Below are positions 1-11,827 of a stretch of 64,000 bases of DNA, one piece after another; position 1 is the stretch's first letter; each line of letters opens with the position of its first letter. The notes under the pieces were generated by a model, which ran no database searches, had not been told where the DNA came from, and saw nothing but the letters and a program-made list of their open reading frames with translations. Source of the DNA: Phlebiopsis flavidoalba (taxonomy: Eukaryota > Basidiomycota > Agaricomycetes > Polyporales > Phanerochaetaceae); assembly GCA_035772785.1 (NCBI GenBank), contig JAOCPU010000023.1, forward strand, positions 62,001-126,000. The letters are read 5' to 3'. The translations under genes were made by a program, and so were the position numbers.

Positions 1-143
1 GTACCTCCTCGCCATCTATGTTGCTTTGTGACGCTTTCTTGCAGTATCTGTGCTTGTCCGGATGGCGGAGGGAGATTATGGCAAGACGAGTCCTATTGCA
101 GCTGAGATCTACTGGGTACAGAGCGCATTAGTGTTCTCTATAT

Positions 144-2878
144 CTAAGTCGAGCAGACCACAGATTTCCGTACTAAATTCCACACCGGTGTGGACGTGCA
201 GAGTAGTGTGGACATGCCAAGGAATATTAGTGTAGAGAGCCCGGTGAGAAACACTAAAGAGAAGCCTGGCAGGCTTCCTGCCCTGGACGAAGCGCTATTA
301 GCACTGCCCTTGCTGGTGCTATCGCGGTGTGTGCGGTCGGAGCCGCTATGTCCGTTGGATGTCGCCAGCGCCGAAGGATCTATGGTCGCGGTTTTTGTTG
401 GTGCTTTCCAGTCATCGTCGACGTCGAAAAAGTGAGCGTAGACTTTGGCTCAGTCTCCGCGAGCGTATCTGAGGAGAGAAATACCAACGCAAAACCAGGA
501 GCTGGGACTTGATCTCGCATGTTCCGCCACTCTGGTCGCATTGCACGGTTGAGATGCTTTCTGTACCTCTAAAGCGTCCGTCTACGAGGAATATGAGCCA
601 TGGCGAATCATTTATCCCCTGATGGCACCGACCTGATTGTAGCAGACCACTCAGGGTCTAGAAGCAGAGACTATGCTTCAGCATGGAGCATACATACTGA
701 ACACTTAGTCGAAACACGCACCTGACCAGCCCATGTAATGTTGATTTTTTCCGCAACAGAGGGCGCGATAAGGTACCTATACGCGACCGCGCCAAGGATA
801 TCGATAAGCTTCTTCATCGCCTCATACCCTTTACTCATAGCCACTCACTTAACAGACACCTGAGCTGGCGCGCTACCGCCATTAAACGATATACTGGCAT
901 TATATGTGGACGCTCCCGTCGGGTCTGTAATATAATTGAATAGCGCAATCTTGTGCAATTGACCATTCTCATATATATGCCGTAACCCGGCGTGTAGATG
1001 CTGTCGCTATTCACTTGAAGGTCCACAATCTGGGCAGTCCCAGTGGTGCCGAAAGTCTCAGCCAGGATGACATGCAGCGTAGAAAACAGGGGGCCAACAG
1101 TCCACTGTTCGGTTTTGCTCAGGTTTGTGGGCGGAGCTGTACAAGGGGTTAGATCAGTTCTTCGAAATGAGTCAATTTGTTTGATACCTACGAGTAAAAG
1201 GCTAGTCAGAGAGTTGTCAGCCTTGTGAGTGCCTGAAGGGAGCGCAGCGAGACTCACATTGTATGTGTCATATCTTGGCCGCCACACATGCAACAACGCT
1301 TCGGAAAAATTAGATGCAGCCATAGTCATCCCATAGTCCGTTGCCCATAACGCAGGCATAGCCAAAGGAATCTGAAATCCCCGGAAAACCCACCACACGA
1401 CGCCGTGTTGGTTTCGAAACATGATAAACGGCTTTCCATTTTCTTGGGCGAATCTTGTAGAGTTCAAGAACGGGGCAACGATATTCAAAACGGCGGTGTG
1501 ATTCAAATAGTTGGGAAACACAGCTTGTGGATCTTTTGGGCGGACCAAAATTTCCCATCCGGGAAAGCGGCAGCACAGTTGTTATCTGGATACCTGTAGA
1601 AACCTGTCTTAGGACATCGTGTGGCAACTGGCATCATGAGAGCGTAGCGGCGTACTGTTCAACCGAAAGTGCACCAAGAGCATCACTGTACGCCGAAACG
1701 AAGCCGGTATCGAAGACAGACTCCGGAGACCACGGGGCAAAGCTGATGCTAGGGGCGATGAGATTATTCCGGGTAGATATTTTGCTATCGTTGGCGATCG
1801 CCTGCACCACTACCCCGAATTCGTCGAAGTAATCCTGCTGATTGTAGTCCTTAAGTCGTGCTCCATGCCTTTCAGAGACTCACGATGATCAGTAGCATAA
1901 AATGGCACTATTTACAAATATCGCTTACGTCGCGTATAGACTCAGGTTCGTTACCAAGTTGAAAGCCGAGAAGGTTGTCCCCTAGGATTGCTTCGCCGAC
2001 TTCTGCGATACTTAGTCGAAGGTTAGAAGTGTCATTAAACGGGATTCCTGAATGCCGTCCACGGTCAGATGATGAAAATGTAGCTATTTACTGAAGCATA
2101 CCTAAATACCACTTTACTGGAACAAGCGAAGAAACATTGGCCAACATGTGGATGATTTCTGGCGTAAACAATATCGCCGGCGTTAGGGTCTGGACGAAAT
2201 GCATTATTACCGTGTCTTGAAACAATGCTCGATACACGCACTGGATTGGAGGTAACACCCTTGTCCTTCTCTATCGCCTTTCCATCGGCGAGGCCTTCGA
2301 CCAGAGTGGCCGTCTCTTGACTATTTCCACCAACCCGAATAGCGACTTTTTCCGGCGCGCTGAGTTATAATTGACATGAGGTTGAGGAATGGCACATTTA
2401 TAAATGTTCTAGAGCTTGGTTATTCTCGCGTCTCCTGTTTCAGCGTGCTTCATGTAGACGCACGAGTTGATTCCGACTAAATAAATTAGCTATGGATTAG
2501 AGATTATGAGTTCCTTGATAGGCTCAATTACGTACCAACTTGGCTGACCACACTGAACTCCACCGAAAACCCAAAAAATCCGGGTTTCTGCTGAATCGAG
2601 AGTCCGGTTGCATCTTGAGCGCTGCTTTGTAAGCTGATCGTAAACTGAGTGGCCGGGGCAGGACTGGGGACTGGTGTGCTTGAAGAACAACGTTATTATA
2701 TGCGGGTAAAGAAGCAAGAGCTGTGGGGATCGCTGAAGAAGTCGTGGATGTTTGCCCGTCTTGAGTAGGTTGAATTCTTCCATTAGGTCCGTACACTGTC
2801 ACAGAGGTCCCTACTACGATCCCAAGGAGCGATAACTATAAGGATAATAAGGTGTGGTGTACCGTGAACGTGTGGCAT
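144..2878 (-). CDS. GH79 family glycoside hydrolase (beta-glucuronidase-like), copy A
   Basis: Secreted or cell-surface glycoside hydrolase of family GH79, whose fungal members remove glucuronic acid from arabinogalactan and related glycans. Reading down the minus strand: a hydrophobic leader starting with MPHVHGTPHLIILIVIA (ATG at 2876-2878), a TVYGPNGR start of the mature protein, the acid/base segment LGDNLLGFQLGNEPE (catalytic Glu codon at 1947-1949), an ETNTASCGG nucleophile segment near 1400-1420, EQWTVGPL and DLQVNSDSIYTPGY in the C-terminal beta domain, and SVAEKINITWAGQ near 730-775. The tail has a Ser/Asn-rich stretch (STSKGSANSAS) followed by a hydrophobic stretch around SLVFLTGLSTLIFLG, suggesting a GPI anchor; the stop is at 144-146. 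Several introns and several single-base frame breaks are present, one just inside the leader and one at the nucleophile. It is the downstream partner of the tandem copy B. The family call is firm; the exact substrate is inferred. Confidence 0.82.
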
Positions 2879-3758
2879 CGTGTCCAGATAAACGGGGGAC
2901 TTGGGGGAACGAAGCAAAATTCGAGCGACTGGAACACGACCTGAGGCGGGTACATAACAGCGCGCCCGTCCCGGTATCCGTAGTGTTCAAATCAAGGATC
3001 TGTAACGCGCGGGTTCTAGTGTGCCTGACCCAGCGGGCGGGCCGTTTCATTAAGCAAATTCGTATTCGCGATACGAGCATTCCACTCACACCGATCAACC
3101 CCATTACTACGTTCAGTACCCCCGACATAGCCAGATGCTCGGGAGATGAGAGTCTCGTCGCGTGTCAATTCCCGAGAGTTGAGGTGACACGGTCACGACA
3201 TCGGGCGCTGCGAGAAGCAAATTTTGTGATCTTTGTCCTCTATACTTACCCCGCGCCCCGAGTCGGCGGTTACGAGATTCAAAAGGGTGAAGATATCATA
3301 AGAGCTGAAACCTCGACAAGGCGTTTGAGAGATCTCTGCGGGTTCCGCGCTGGTTGACAGTGTCATGGAAGCATTATATCTTCTTCCGCGGCCTAATGGG
3401 AATGTATAACTTATGTGACCTGTAAAGAAATTAGAAATACGACATCATACGTATGTTGCTCAGGACGTACCGTAAAATTCTGCAACAATGCTCTCTTCGT
3501 ACAACAGCTTTATCAGGAAGTCATGAGGCGTAAAGTAAGCCACGAGAGAGTGGGATACACCTAGCGCGCGGGTCAACTGCCGCCTTTTTCCGCTGGTTTT
3601 CGGCCCGCGCAGCCCAAAGTTACCACGCAATACATCAGGCTTTAGCGACCACATTAGAGATTGTGTAATTGCTGCTAGTCCATGAGTATACAATCAGCTG
3701 GTGCCATGCAGTCCGGATCGATTGAATGTCTCCCTGTGAAGGACCATGAGCATAATTT

Positions 3759-6415
3759 CTAGTGTAGCGCTGATAGTCTGAGGAGGAGAAGCCCAGAGAA
3801 TAAAGCCACAAGCGTTGTGCATAGGCCCGGTACGAAAGTGCTGACGCTGGAGGCACACTGCTGCTGCCCTTGCTCGTACTGTCGAGGTGCGAGCGGGTCG
3901 GATCCGCTGTGACCATTGGACGTTGCGAGAACCGACGGGTTTCACCGTCGCTGTGTTTCTGGAATTTTTCCGGTCACTGTGGACGTCGAGAACGTCTCAG
4001 TCGACTTGGGTTCGGTTTCGGATAGCGCGTTTGATGAGATGAAGACCAGAGCAAAGCCTGGGCGGGAACTTGGATGGCGCAGGTATTGCTACTGGTATCA
4101 CATTGCACTGTCGAGATGCTTTCGGTATTTCTGAAACGCCCGTCTAATCGACGTGTTAGTACAAGACACAGAGCAGCCCTCATCACACTGACCCGACTGG
4201 AATTGTCCACTTAGGGTCTGTACACAAAGATTTTCAGATCAGGCCCGTATGACTTTACTAACATGTTTAACTTACCTGGCCAGCCCATGTGATGTTTACT
4301 TTTTCGGCGACCGAAGGCGCAAGAAGATATCTACGTGGCCGGAAAAAAGTTAGAGTTTTGTTGGATTTTGCCATAGCTTCCTGTCGGCTTACTTGACAGA
4401 GACTTGTGATGGCACCGTATTTCCATCATCAAATGTGATACTCGCAGTATACGTAGATGCACCCGTTGGGTCTGTTAACATAGTTGAACAGCGCAACCTT
4501 TGCCAGCTGACCACATTCTCATATATCGAATACCCAGGAGTGAATATGTTGCCACTGTTCATGTTGAGGTCCTTGATCTGCGCCGTTCCGGACGTTCCGA
4601 ACGCTTCAGCGAGAATTACGGCCGAGTAATAGACAGGCCCGATCGTCCACTGGTCAAAGGCGCTCATGTTTGTAGGAGGGGCTTGGAAAATAGGGAAGAG
4701 ATCAGTTTTAAGCGCACTATATCGCCATGAAGGAAGCTCACGAGTGAATGGCTAGATTATTAATCATCAGCGTTATCCCGAGCGAATATAGAAAGAGAGA
4801 CTCACATTGTACGTGTCATCTTGACCACCGACGTGCAACAGTGCTGCAGAAAAATTGACGGCCGCCATGGTCCATACCATAGTCCGTCGCCCAAAGCGCT
4901 GCGCGCCAAAGGAGTCTGAAATGCCGGGAAACCCGCCGCAAGACGCAGTGTTGGTCTCGAACATAAGGAACGGCTTTCCGTTATCCTGCGCGAATTGTGT
5001 CGAGTTTAGGTACGGCGCGACGATGCCGAGACCGGAGGTATGGTTGAGGTAGTTTGGGAAGACAGTCTGTGGGTCCTTTGGGGGTCCAAATCCTGCCTCG
5101 GGGAAGGCGGCCGCACAGTTGAATCATCTGGATAGCTGGGAGATTCACCGCTTCAGGCACGATGAAGATGATGAAGAGGGACAAACGTACTGTTCCACCG
5201 ATAGCGATCCAAGCGCGCTGTCATACGCTGCCACAAATCCGGTGTTAAACACCGGATTCCGGCGTCCACGGACCCGTATTGACACTAGGTGCGACCAAGT
5301 TTGTTACGGTGTCGGGATATTGGAGTCGTTTTGCAATACCCGCTACCATAATACCGAAATCGTTGAAGTAGTCCATGTTGATCATAATCTTGTGGGCGGG
5401 CTCCATGACTATAAGTGATGGTCAACACGCATCGCCGATATCTACTCTGATTGAATAAATAGCTTACGAGGAATAAAGATCGGGCTCGTTGCCAACCTGG
5501 AAGCCGAGGAGATTATCTTTGAGAATCGCCTCGCCCACTTCAGCGATGCCCAAGCGAAGGTTGGAGGTATCGTTAAACGGAATACCTGGACCGGGCCTGA
5601 GATATGTACATCGTTCACGCAGAAATTACGAGGACATACCCAAGTACCATTTGACTGGGACCAACGACGAGACATTAGACAGCATATAAATAATCTCTGA
5701 CGTGGAACAAGAGCGCCGGTGTTTCAGTCTACCAATCCTTGTCAGACCTTGCCCCGCGGTGAAGAAATATTAATGAAAACGTGTTCACCGGATTTGTAGA
5801 GTCCGCTTTGTCCTTCTCGATTGCCTTGCCGTCAGCTAGGCTTCCAACGAGAGTGGCTGTTTCTTGACTGTTACCTCCAACGCGGACGACAACCCGACCA
5901 GCGCGCTGGGTGATGATCGCCATCAGATTCAAGAACTGTACGTTAAGAAACGTCCTTTTCAGAAATGAACACAGGAAAGTCAGTTCTGAAGCCTCCAAAG
6001 CCAACTAAGCACACACGAGTTTATCCAACTGTTTTGTAGTCATGAGCATCGGAATGTCTGATAAGAGGAGAGACTGACCAACTTGATTCACTACACTGAA
6101 CTCGACTGAGAACCCGAAGAAACCGGTTGCTGCTTGATGGACAGCCCCGTCGTATCCTGGGCATTGTTTTCCACAGTGACGCTAAATTGTGTCGGAGGTG
6201 CGGGATTAGGTATCGGAGGGCTTGGAGGACGACGTCGTTGTAAGCGGGGTAGCGCTGTGAGGGCAGCATGTGACTGCGGAAGATGTGGCGGACGTCTGCC
6301 CGACGAGGGTCTCCTGAACCTGACCGTTTATACCGTAAACGGTTATGGACGCATCAACGGTGGCGAGAAGTGCAAGGACGAAGAGCGAAAGGAGCGGTGG
6401 GGCAGACCATGCCAT
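3759..6415 (-). CDS. GH79 family glycoside hydrolase (beta-glucuronidase-like), copy B
   Basis: Tandem paralog of copy A with the same gene architecture. The start at 6413-6415 opens a clear signal peptide (MAWSAPPLLSLFVLALL) followed by ITVYGINGQ. Then come RVGGNSQETA near 5890, DNLLGFQVGNEPDLY with the catalytic Glu codon at 5485-5487, FLMFETNTASCGGFPG with the likely nucleophile Glu near 4955, DQWTIGPVYYSAVILAEAF, SVAEKVNITWAGQ near 4280-4330 and FRNTESISTVQCDT near 4110. The end is Ser/Thr-rich and then hydrophobic (CTTLVALFSGLLLLRLSAL) before a stop at 3759-3761, which looks like a GPI-anchor signal. Introns interrupt the gene and there are at least three single-base frame breaks, for example between the FGPPKDPQ segment and the ETN segment. 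Both catalytic glutamates are kept, so I regard this as a functional gene in a noisy sequence rather than a pseudogene. Confidence 0.87.
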
Positions 6416-6857
6416 GGCGGAGAGAGTGAAGGGAAAGGGAAGGGAGATGTGGCGACGGGATCGTTGGGAGCCAGTGGCATATTTCGCACGGAGGCATGCA
6501 AAATTGCTACGCAGCTTCTGTAACGCTCCGAGTGCGTCCATCCTTGGACCTGGCCGGCCCATCGCACAGATCTGTTCCTCATTTCGGCATCGTGACGGGC
6601 TATTAGACAACAGTTGCGACCGATAGACGTGCATAAATGCACGTTTTGGCTGCGCAGGGGTTGCCAGGGAGGGTGCAGTGTACAGCCTGGTGCGGTTTTT
6701 TAGCCTGCGAATGCTGCGAGGGAGACCTCGGAAGCTGGTATGTGGGAATGAAGCGGGGCCCGTGGGAAGCGCCACGAACACTATGACTGCCTGATTGGGG
6801 AACTGGCTCTGCCCGTGCGGCGTAATTTGTCTGTTGGGTGACGAAAGCAATTTGATG

Positions 6858-7112
6858 TCAATCTTTGTCAGCTAAAATACGGATTTCGAGGACGCACGAT
6901 GCATTGGTTGGACAATAGTTTGCTCTGACCTTTAAGAAAAGTACCCGTGTTCGAATAAACCGTTCATCCTGCAGATCCTTCGGAGCCGTCCACCGGGTCC
7001 ATACCGCATCTTCAAAGACCTCGCACCCAAGAATAGTACCCAAACCATCTTGTTTGCCTGGATGTGCTGCGGAGCGGTCTAACCCAGCTGAGACTGACCG
7101 TCTGTCTATCAA
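6858..7112 (-). CDS. possible exon of an unidentified protein
   Basis: An open minus-strand stretch whose central part (HPGKQDGLGTILGCEVFED and WTRWTAPKDLQDERFIRTR) has balanced, protein-like composition and ends at a plausible donor (AAAG/GTCAGA, near 6932). It lies between the GH79-B promoter and the unidentified block at 7.4-9.6 kb. No family is recognised and the start is arbitrary. It could be one exon of a larger gene or chance. Confidence 0.2.
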   Translation of the reverse strand: MIDRRSVSAGLDRSAAHPGKQDGLGTILGCEVFEDAVWTRWTAPKDLQDERFIRTRVLFLKVRANYCPTNASCVLEIRILADKD

Positions 7113-7400
7113 TAGTGTCGATCAGACAGACATCCCTAGATAGACTTGGAGTATTTTTAGAGCAGGATCTGGTGACAGGTCGAGAGCATGAGTCGAGTGC
7201 TTACTGCGTAGAAATTAATTGAAGAAAAGCTTTAAACGAGATGAGCGGGTTTGGATTCGAGGAGCCTGCGGTTCAAGCCGTGGCGAAACGAGGGTTGAGT
7301 TCGTCATGTGACGGAACCGGAATGCAGTCTTCTCTCCGCGATGACCCGATTCAAGGAGAAAGCCTCAACGGCTATCTTAAAGCAAAAAAGACACGTAAAC

Positions 7401-8482
7401 TTAGCATATAAAAGGTGAGGCAATAATCAAGAATAACTCACCACTGAAACGGTGACACGTCTCCATGCCAATGAGACTCTTTCCCACCCACTTTTTGCTC
7501 ACCACAGGGAAACCGCTGACACACAGACCGCCGCAACCCACCGTCCCATTGAACACGCACCGGACGGGCCGCGTAACGGAGGGCAGCGCTGAGAAGGTGC
7601 GCAAGGTGTGGCGACAGGATGCGCAGATACATGTGCAGACACGGGAGCGGTGGAGGGCAGAGATTGAGTACGCTTAACCGACTCAATACTGCGCGGCGAA
7701 CACTGTCAGTGGTGTCCTGATAATGAATTGCAAGGTTTCTGCTTACCCTGCGCAAGAGTGGGCCGTGGGATATTTTGAATGAGGCGGGCGGGTGGCAGCG
7801 TGGGCGTGCACCGGATAAAATACCAATTACCGCTCCTTGAGGCCTGTTGTTTTTCGCTGGTAATTTGCGCTGGCCCAGCCGAGGTCCCCGAGGGATGGAC
7901 GGCGGGTCCACACAGACGGCTACCGCTCGGTCCACCACACTGCGCAGGCCACGGTCGCGTATAACGCCTATAAGCGTGCGAAGTGGAAACGAATTTGAGT
8001 GTGCCCACGACGCGCTCTGCATGGAGATGTCCGCATGCCAGGTTCCACGCCTGCGCGATCTGGGGCCGGCGCGCACGATCGTCCAGGCCCGGTCGTGGCA
8101 CACGCGGGTGTGGGTATATAGACGGATTGAGAGATGTCGCTCGGAGTGTGCTGGTTGTCCCGAGAGAGCGGGCGGCCCGCCGTTCTGGTTGTGCGGTCGG
8201 CGACGGCTCGGTGAGAGGTCCGGGAGATGGGTTCTTCCTGTGACGTGAATTGGACCTGGGATAGACGGATGTCCGGGTGTAGTTCGAGGCTTCTCTGGCG
8301 TAGTTGGACATTTGATTGACGGAGTGAGTTCGATCTGAACATACCCTATGCTCGCACGATGGGGGCTTCGTAGCCGTGACTCGCAAGCGAAGTGAGAGTT
8401 TTCGTACGAAACGCCGAAACATGAGAATGCCTGTAAAAGCCTTAACAATCTGCGCGAGGGTGAGCAATATGCTGGTAAGCAC
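7401..8482 (-). CDS. unidentified Arg/Pro/Ser-rich open region
   Basis: Two long overlapping minus-strand open frames cover this stretch. One begins with a hydrophobic leader (MLTSILLTLAQIVKAFTGIL) and continues Arg/Ser/Pro-rich. Splice-like signals (CAGGGTAAG near 7750, CTGACAG near 7705, CAGTGGTGAGT near 7440) could link it to a Cys/Gly-rich 3' segment containing CGGLCVSGFPVVSKKWVGK. No domain is recognised. Length alone is weak evidence because the region is GC-rich and both strands stay open. It may be a real spliced gene, an antisense open frame, or a decayed gene. Confidence 0.2.
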
Positions 8483-8819
8483 TTACCAATTGATAAGAAT
8501 GATGGCCAAGCTACCCTCCACCGAGGTCGATCTTCCCGGCCTGTCTCTAGGGATATCCATCTATCACGCCGACCATGTCACGACCGTCAAGCAGCAGAGC
8601 GCGGAGTTTCCTTGGATCTGACCGGGTATGAACCCAGACCTACGGAAGGCCCACTGCGTCGGTGAGCTCATGATTTCGGCTCAGAGGTCGAAAAAAAAAA
8701 CTTTTCCAGATGGGAGAATTTGGCGGGTGAGCGTATGTGAGGCGTGGGCGTGCGACATTGAGTGTATTAGGGAAGTCGTAGATGATCAGTGTCGCGACAC
8801 GGGTCAACATCTGAAATGA
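8376..8819 (+). CDS. unidentified small spliced protein fragment
   Basis: The plus strand reads MAKLPSTEVDLPGLSLGIS, then YHADHVTTVKQQSAEFPW, then (after one broken codon) PGMNPDLRKAHCV. It ends at a good intron: donor GTGAGC at about 8662 and acceptor TTTTCCAG just before ATGGGAGAATTT at about 8710. A further segment with REVVDDQCRDTGQHLK runs to a stop at about 8819. Composition is protein-like, but no family is recognised. The minus strand is also partly open here, so strand and extent are uncertain. Confidence 0.3.
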
Positions 8820-8896
8820 AGGAAAATTAAGAGATCGTGGGAAGTAGTGTATGAACGTGGGCTTACTAGGAAGTACTAGTTGAATGATAGGGCCTT

Positions 8897-9595
8897 CAGG
8901 TACCCGCGCCACCTAGTTCCTCGTCCGAGCTGGGGCCAGATGCAGAGCCAGCCCGCTGTGCTGGGCTCTCTACTGGTAGGGTACGCATACGCTCCATTGA
9001 ATTACCTCGCGAGTATACAAGCTGCACAGGACCCAAAGACGGGGTTGGCGGATCTGGGCGAACCGTATGAACGGTCCTCTGGGATGGAGACTTTGGCATG
9101 GCCTCTAATAGCCTATTGAAATGCTTGATTCTGTGACTGAGGTAATGGAAGAGGCTGAGGCTTTGCGGGAGCGTGTGAGTGTGAGAGGACGGATTACGGG
9201 CTGTTTACTTACCTGGTCATGTTCATTCGCGGGAGTACCGCCTGAATAATCAGGGTAGGACAGCGTGTAATACATCGGTTTGGATGTCATTGAAATTCGA
9301 GCGGAGGATTTCAACTCTACGAATGTGCGCGGATTCGACGCGTTCTGTTCCCCCAGCACCCGCATGTATCTTGAGTACAGATGGGCCACGTGAACGGTAC
9401 GTTTAGAGTCGAAGCTTTGGATGACCTCTTTTAGCCTATTGAGATGCTTAACTGTACGGCAGGGGCAATGGAAGAAGATGGGAGCGTGCGACGAAAGGAG
9501 TGGGAGTATACGCACCAGACTTCATTCATCCGTGGCGGAGCCTTCTGCTGATATTCCATAACAACAAGGCCCGGAAGTGTAAGCTCCTGCGACAT
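8897..9595 (-). CDS. unidentified spliced protein, three apparent exons
   Basis: A minus-strand gene candidate. The start at 9593-9595 opens MSQELTLPGLVVMEYQQK up to a donor GTGCGTATAC near 9515. A second exon contains LNRLKEVIQSFDSKRTVH and PMYYTLSYPDYSGGTPANE, ending at a strong CAG/GTAAGTAAACAG donor near 9212. A third, Ser/Pro-rich, contains LPVESPAQRAGSASGPSSDE and stops near 8897. Introns two and three begin with similar sequence (TTGAGATGCTTAACTG and TTGAAATGCTTGATTC contexts), suggesting an internal duplication. Upstream, the 5' end is repeated twice more as broken copies. Function unknown. Confidence 0.35.
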
Positions 9596-9629
9596 GAGAC
9601 GAGGCGGAACCTTACGAGCTATCCCTCGG

Positions 9630-10350
9630 AACGTCCCTAGAAAGAGCCTTTTGTCTCGAAGTTTGAGTCAACACTGTCTGGTCGCGTCTTGCCGTTTGGC
9701 AGCGTGAACCAACAGTGCCCGATATACGAGCTGATCTTCTGAGCAGGATCTAAGACACGTGTCGGACGGAATGAATGTATAAGATCTGTGTAGCGACACG
9801 TCTCTCCCCTTATGATCCACATGCGTCATCAGTAAAGACTGTTCCCGTTAACAACACAGGGTGCATTATTCTATGACATGAAACGGAAAGATGTGAGCTA
9901 CAACTCTACAGGACATTCATAGGGAAAAGGTTTTACCTTGACCTTGAGTCGACGCGCTACATTGTCCCACGTATATGAGCCGCAATCTAACCAGCCAGGT
10001 CTTGACATTCAGCGGCGTGGGCAAAGATAGCCGAATGTGACAATTACGTTTATGAGGCCCTCAGAACGCATCACAAAGGAATGCACGTCTGTTAGAGTCT
10101 GAGACGCGTGTCAAGCAAGTTGAATGTATGAGATTGCTTACTGTGTAATGGCACGTCTCGTTCCCTCGTCATCCACATGTATCTTTCCTGGAGGCAGTTC
10201 GCACTAGCAAGATCCGCGGAGTGTACACCCCTATGACATGAGACGACAGCGGGAAAGATGTGAGCTACACCACCACGAAGCTGAAAAATAGAAAAACACC
10301 TTCAAAGTTTGAGTCACCAGGTATATCCTCCTGTCCGACATTGAACTCTC
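9630..10350. repeat. tandem duplication of about 350 bp with broken 5' gene ends
   Basis: Two adjacent blocks resemble each other: 9752-9832 and 10102-10183 share a segment beginning GACACGTGTC / GACGCGTGTC and ending in a common TCATCCACATG / TGATCCACATG motif, about 350 bp apart. The sequence CTATGACATG followed by a GAAAGATGTGAGCTAC block occurs at 9871 and 10231, with a related CATGAGACG at 9593. On the minus strand each repeat reads as an ATG plus Ser, followed immediately by a stop in the two upstream copies. They look like decayed partial copies of the 5' part of the gene at 8.9-9.6 kb. Confidence 0.55.
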
Positions 10351-11827
10351 CCACGTCTATGAGCCACAAGCAGCGCCTCGTCCTTGTCGAGAAAACACCG
10401 CCGCCAACGCTGCGTGCGAGCCCATAGCCAAATGGCACAAACTGCGTTTACTCAACGGGGCGCGCCATTGAACCGCATCGGCCCGACTGAAATGGGCCCG
10501 GACACGACGCAGCTGAGAGCGCGTCTCCCGAGGTCACCCGCCCGTGCATCTGCATACACCATCCAGCGCATGAGACAAACCTACCCATTTACCCCCATGC
10601 ATGGACGCGTTCATAGGCGTGGAACGTGATCGGACCTGGTATAACGGTGGCGTGCCACTCGGTGGGACGCCGCCTGGGAAGATGCAGCTCGTACGATCAG
10701 GTTTCGTGATGCGCTATGTTTAGAGCGAAGCCCGCCGCGCCGTGGGGAGGGCGTCCTCTGCCATCCCCTTCCCCCCCCCCCCCCCCCGCCACGTCCGTCG
10801 TGCGTGTGTGCAACGGGCGCGATCGCCACGAAATAAACGCGAGATTGGGCTGGCAACCGCCATCACGGTTTGCCTTTTTGGGTGCGATGAACAGGGGGAG
10901 GAGGGTCGAGGGTTCCAGACGAGTGTCGCCCAACCACATATCAAAAACGCGCGCCAGGAGCGTCCGGAAAGGCACTAGGCGACCCGAGACCAAGGACCCG
11001 GTACCGCACCGCGGCCTGCTGCGAGCGCGACGCACGCAGGCGGCACCGCGCGTTTTCGCGCTGCCAAGCGCACGCGCCCGCCTGCGCCCCGCGCGCGGTG
11101 CGTCCCGTGCTTGGTCAGCCCCGTCGTCGCCGCGCCCTAGCGCGCCCTGCGATCAGCCCCATCTTCGGGGTGCGTGATAGGCATCACGGGCGCGCGAGGG
11201 GGGGCGTGACCGGAGGGGAGGGGGCGTGACCCCGCGCTGGGGCCGGATGCGGCAGGCGGGGTCCCTGCGTGTGGGTGGGCGTGCCCGGGCTGTGGGGACG
11301 GCATGCGGCGCGCCCTGGGCTGCTTTGATGGACAGATTCGGAAGGGCCAATGAGCTGCGCGGGAGGCCGGCCCTCGGCCAGCGCTCGGCGATGGCGACCC
11401 GGGCTCTTGGGTCCTCGCGCGTTTGCTAGGGGGCGGTCCCGCGCTGGGGAGCTTTGGCCGTCGTCGTTGCGCGTTTTGGAGGCGAGTGCTGGCCGTGCTC
11501 TTGTTTCTTTGCATGTGCATGGTTGTACAGGGAGAGAGGAGGAGAACAAGGGCGTGAGGGAGAGCAACAGGCGCGGTGGGATGTCGAGCCAGATCCACGG
11601 ACTGGGGTCCTGGTGACTCCGGGGAGGCGCCGGATTCTGGGAAACGAGAGGGGCGAGCGTGGGATCTGCGATAGCGTTTTGCACCTCGCCGTGCTCGCTA
11701 GCTCAGGCTCAGCCTGCTGCCCGTCCTGCGCCCTCTGCCTCCAACCACCACCACACACCGCCCCGCCGCCCACACACCCCGCCCACCGCCCGCCGGCACC
11801 CCCAGCAACGCCAGCGACGCACGCGCC
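10351..11827. other. GC-rich region upstream of the velvet gene
   Basis: No gene recognised. Many long open frames exist on both strands only because stop codons are rare in this GC-rich DNA. A run of 17 C lies at 10771-10787. The stretch probably holds the promoter and 5' leader of the velvet gene; CT- and C-rich tracts increase towards 11.8 kb. Confidence 0.5.

Noticed and set aside
2854..3357. 167-codon plus-strand frame between the two GH79 genes
   Set aside because: It starts antisense to the GH79-A leader and lies in the intergenic promoter region; no motif, no equivalent upstream of GH79-B.
7255..7300. possible tRNA T-arm (GCGGTTCAAGCCGTGG)
   Set aside because: The B-box-like sequence is present, but the flanking bases do not form a 5-bp T stem and no acceptor stem is found.
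8600..8690. tRNA-like stretch on minus with GCAGTGG and GGGTTCATACCC resembling A and B boxes
   Set aside because: The B box lacks the invariant A after TTCR, the stems do not close into a cloverleaf, and the region is better explained as an exon followed by a GTGAGC...TTCCAG intron on plus.
10384..11700. Many long open frames of 100-230 codons upstream of the velvet gene
   Set aside because: They overlap on both strands, consist of Arg/Pro/Ala-rich translation of GC-rich DNA, and have no motif or splice support.
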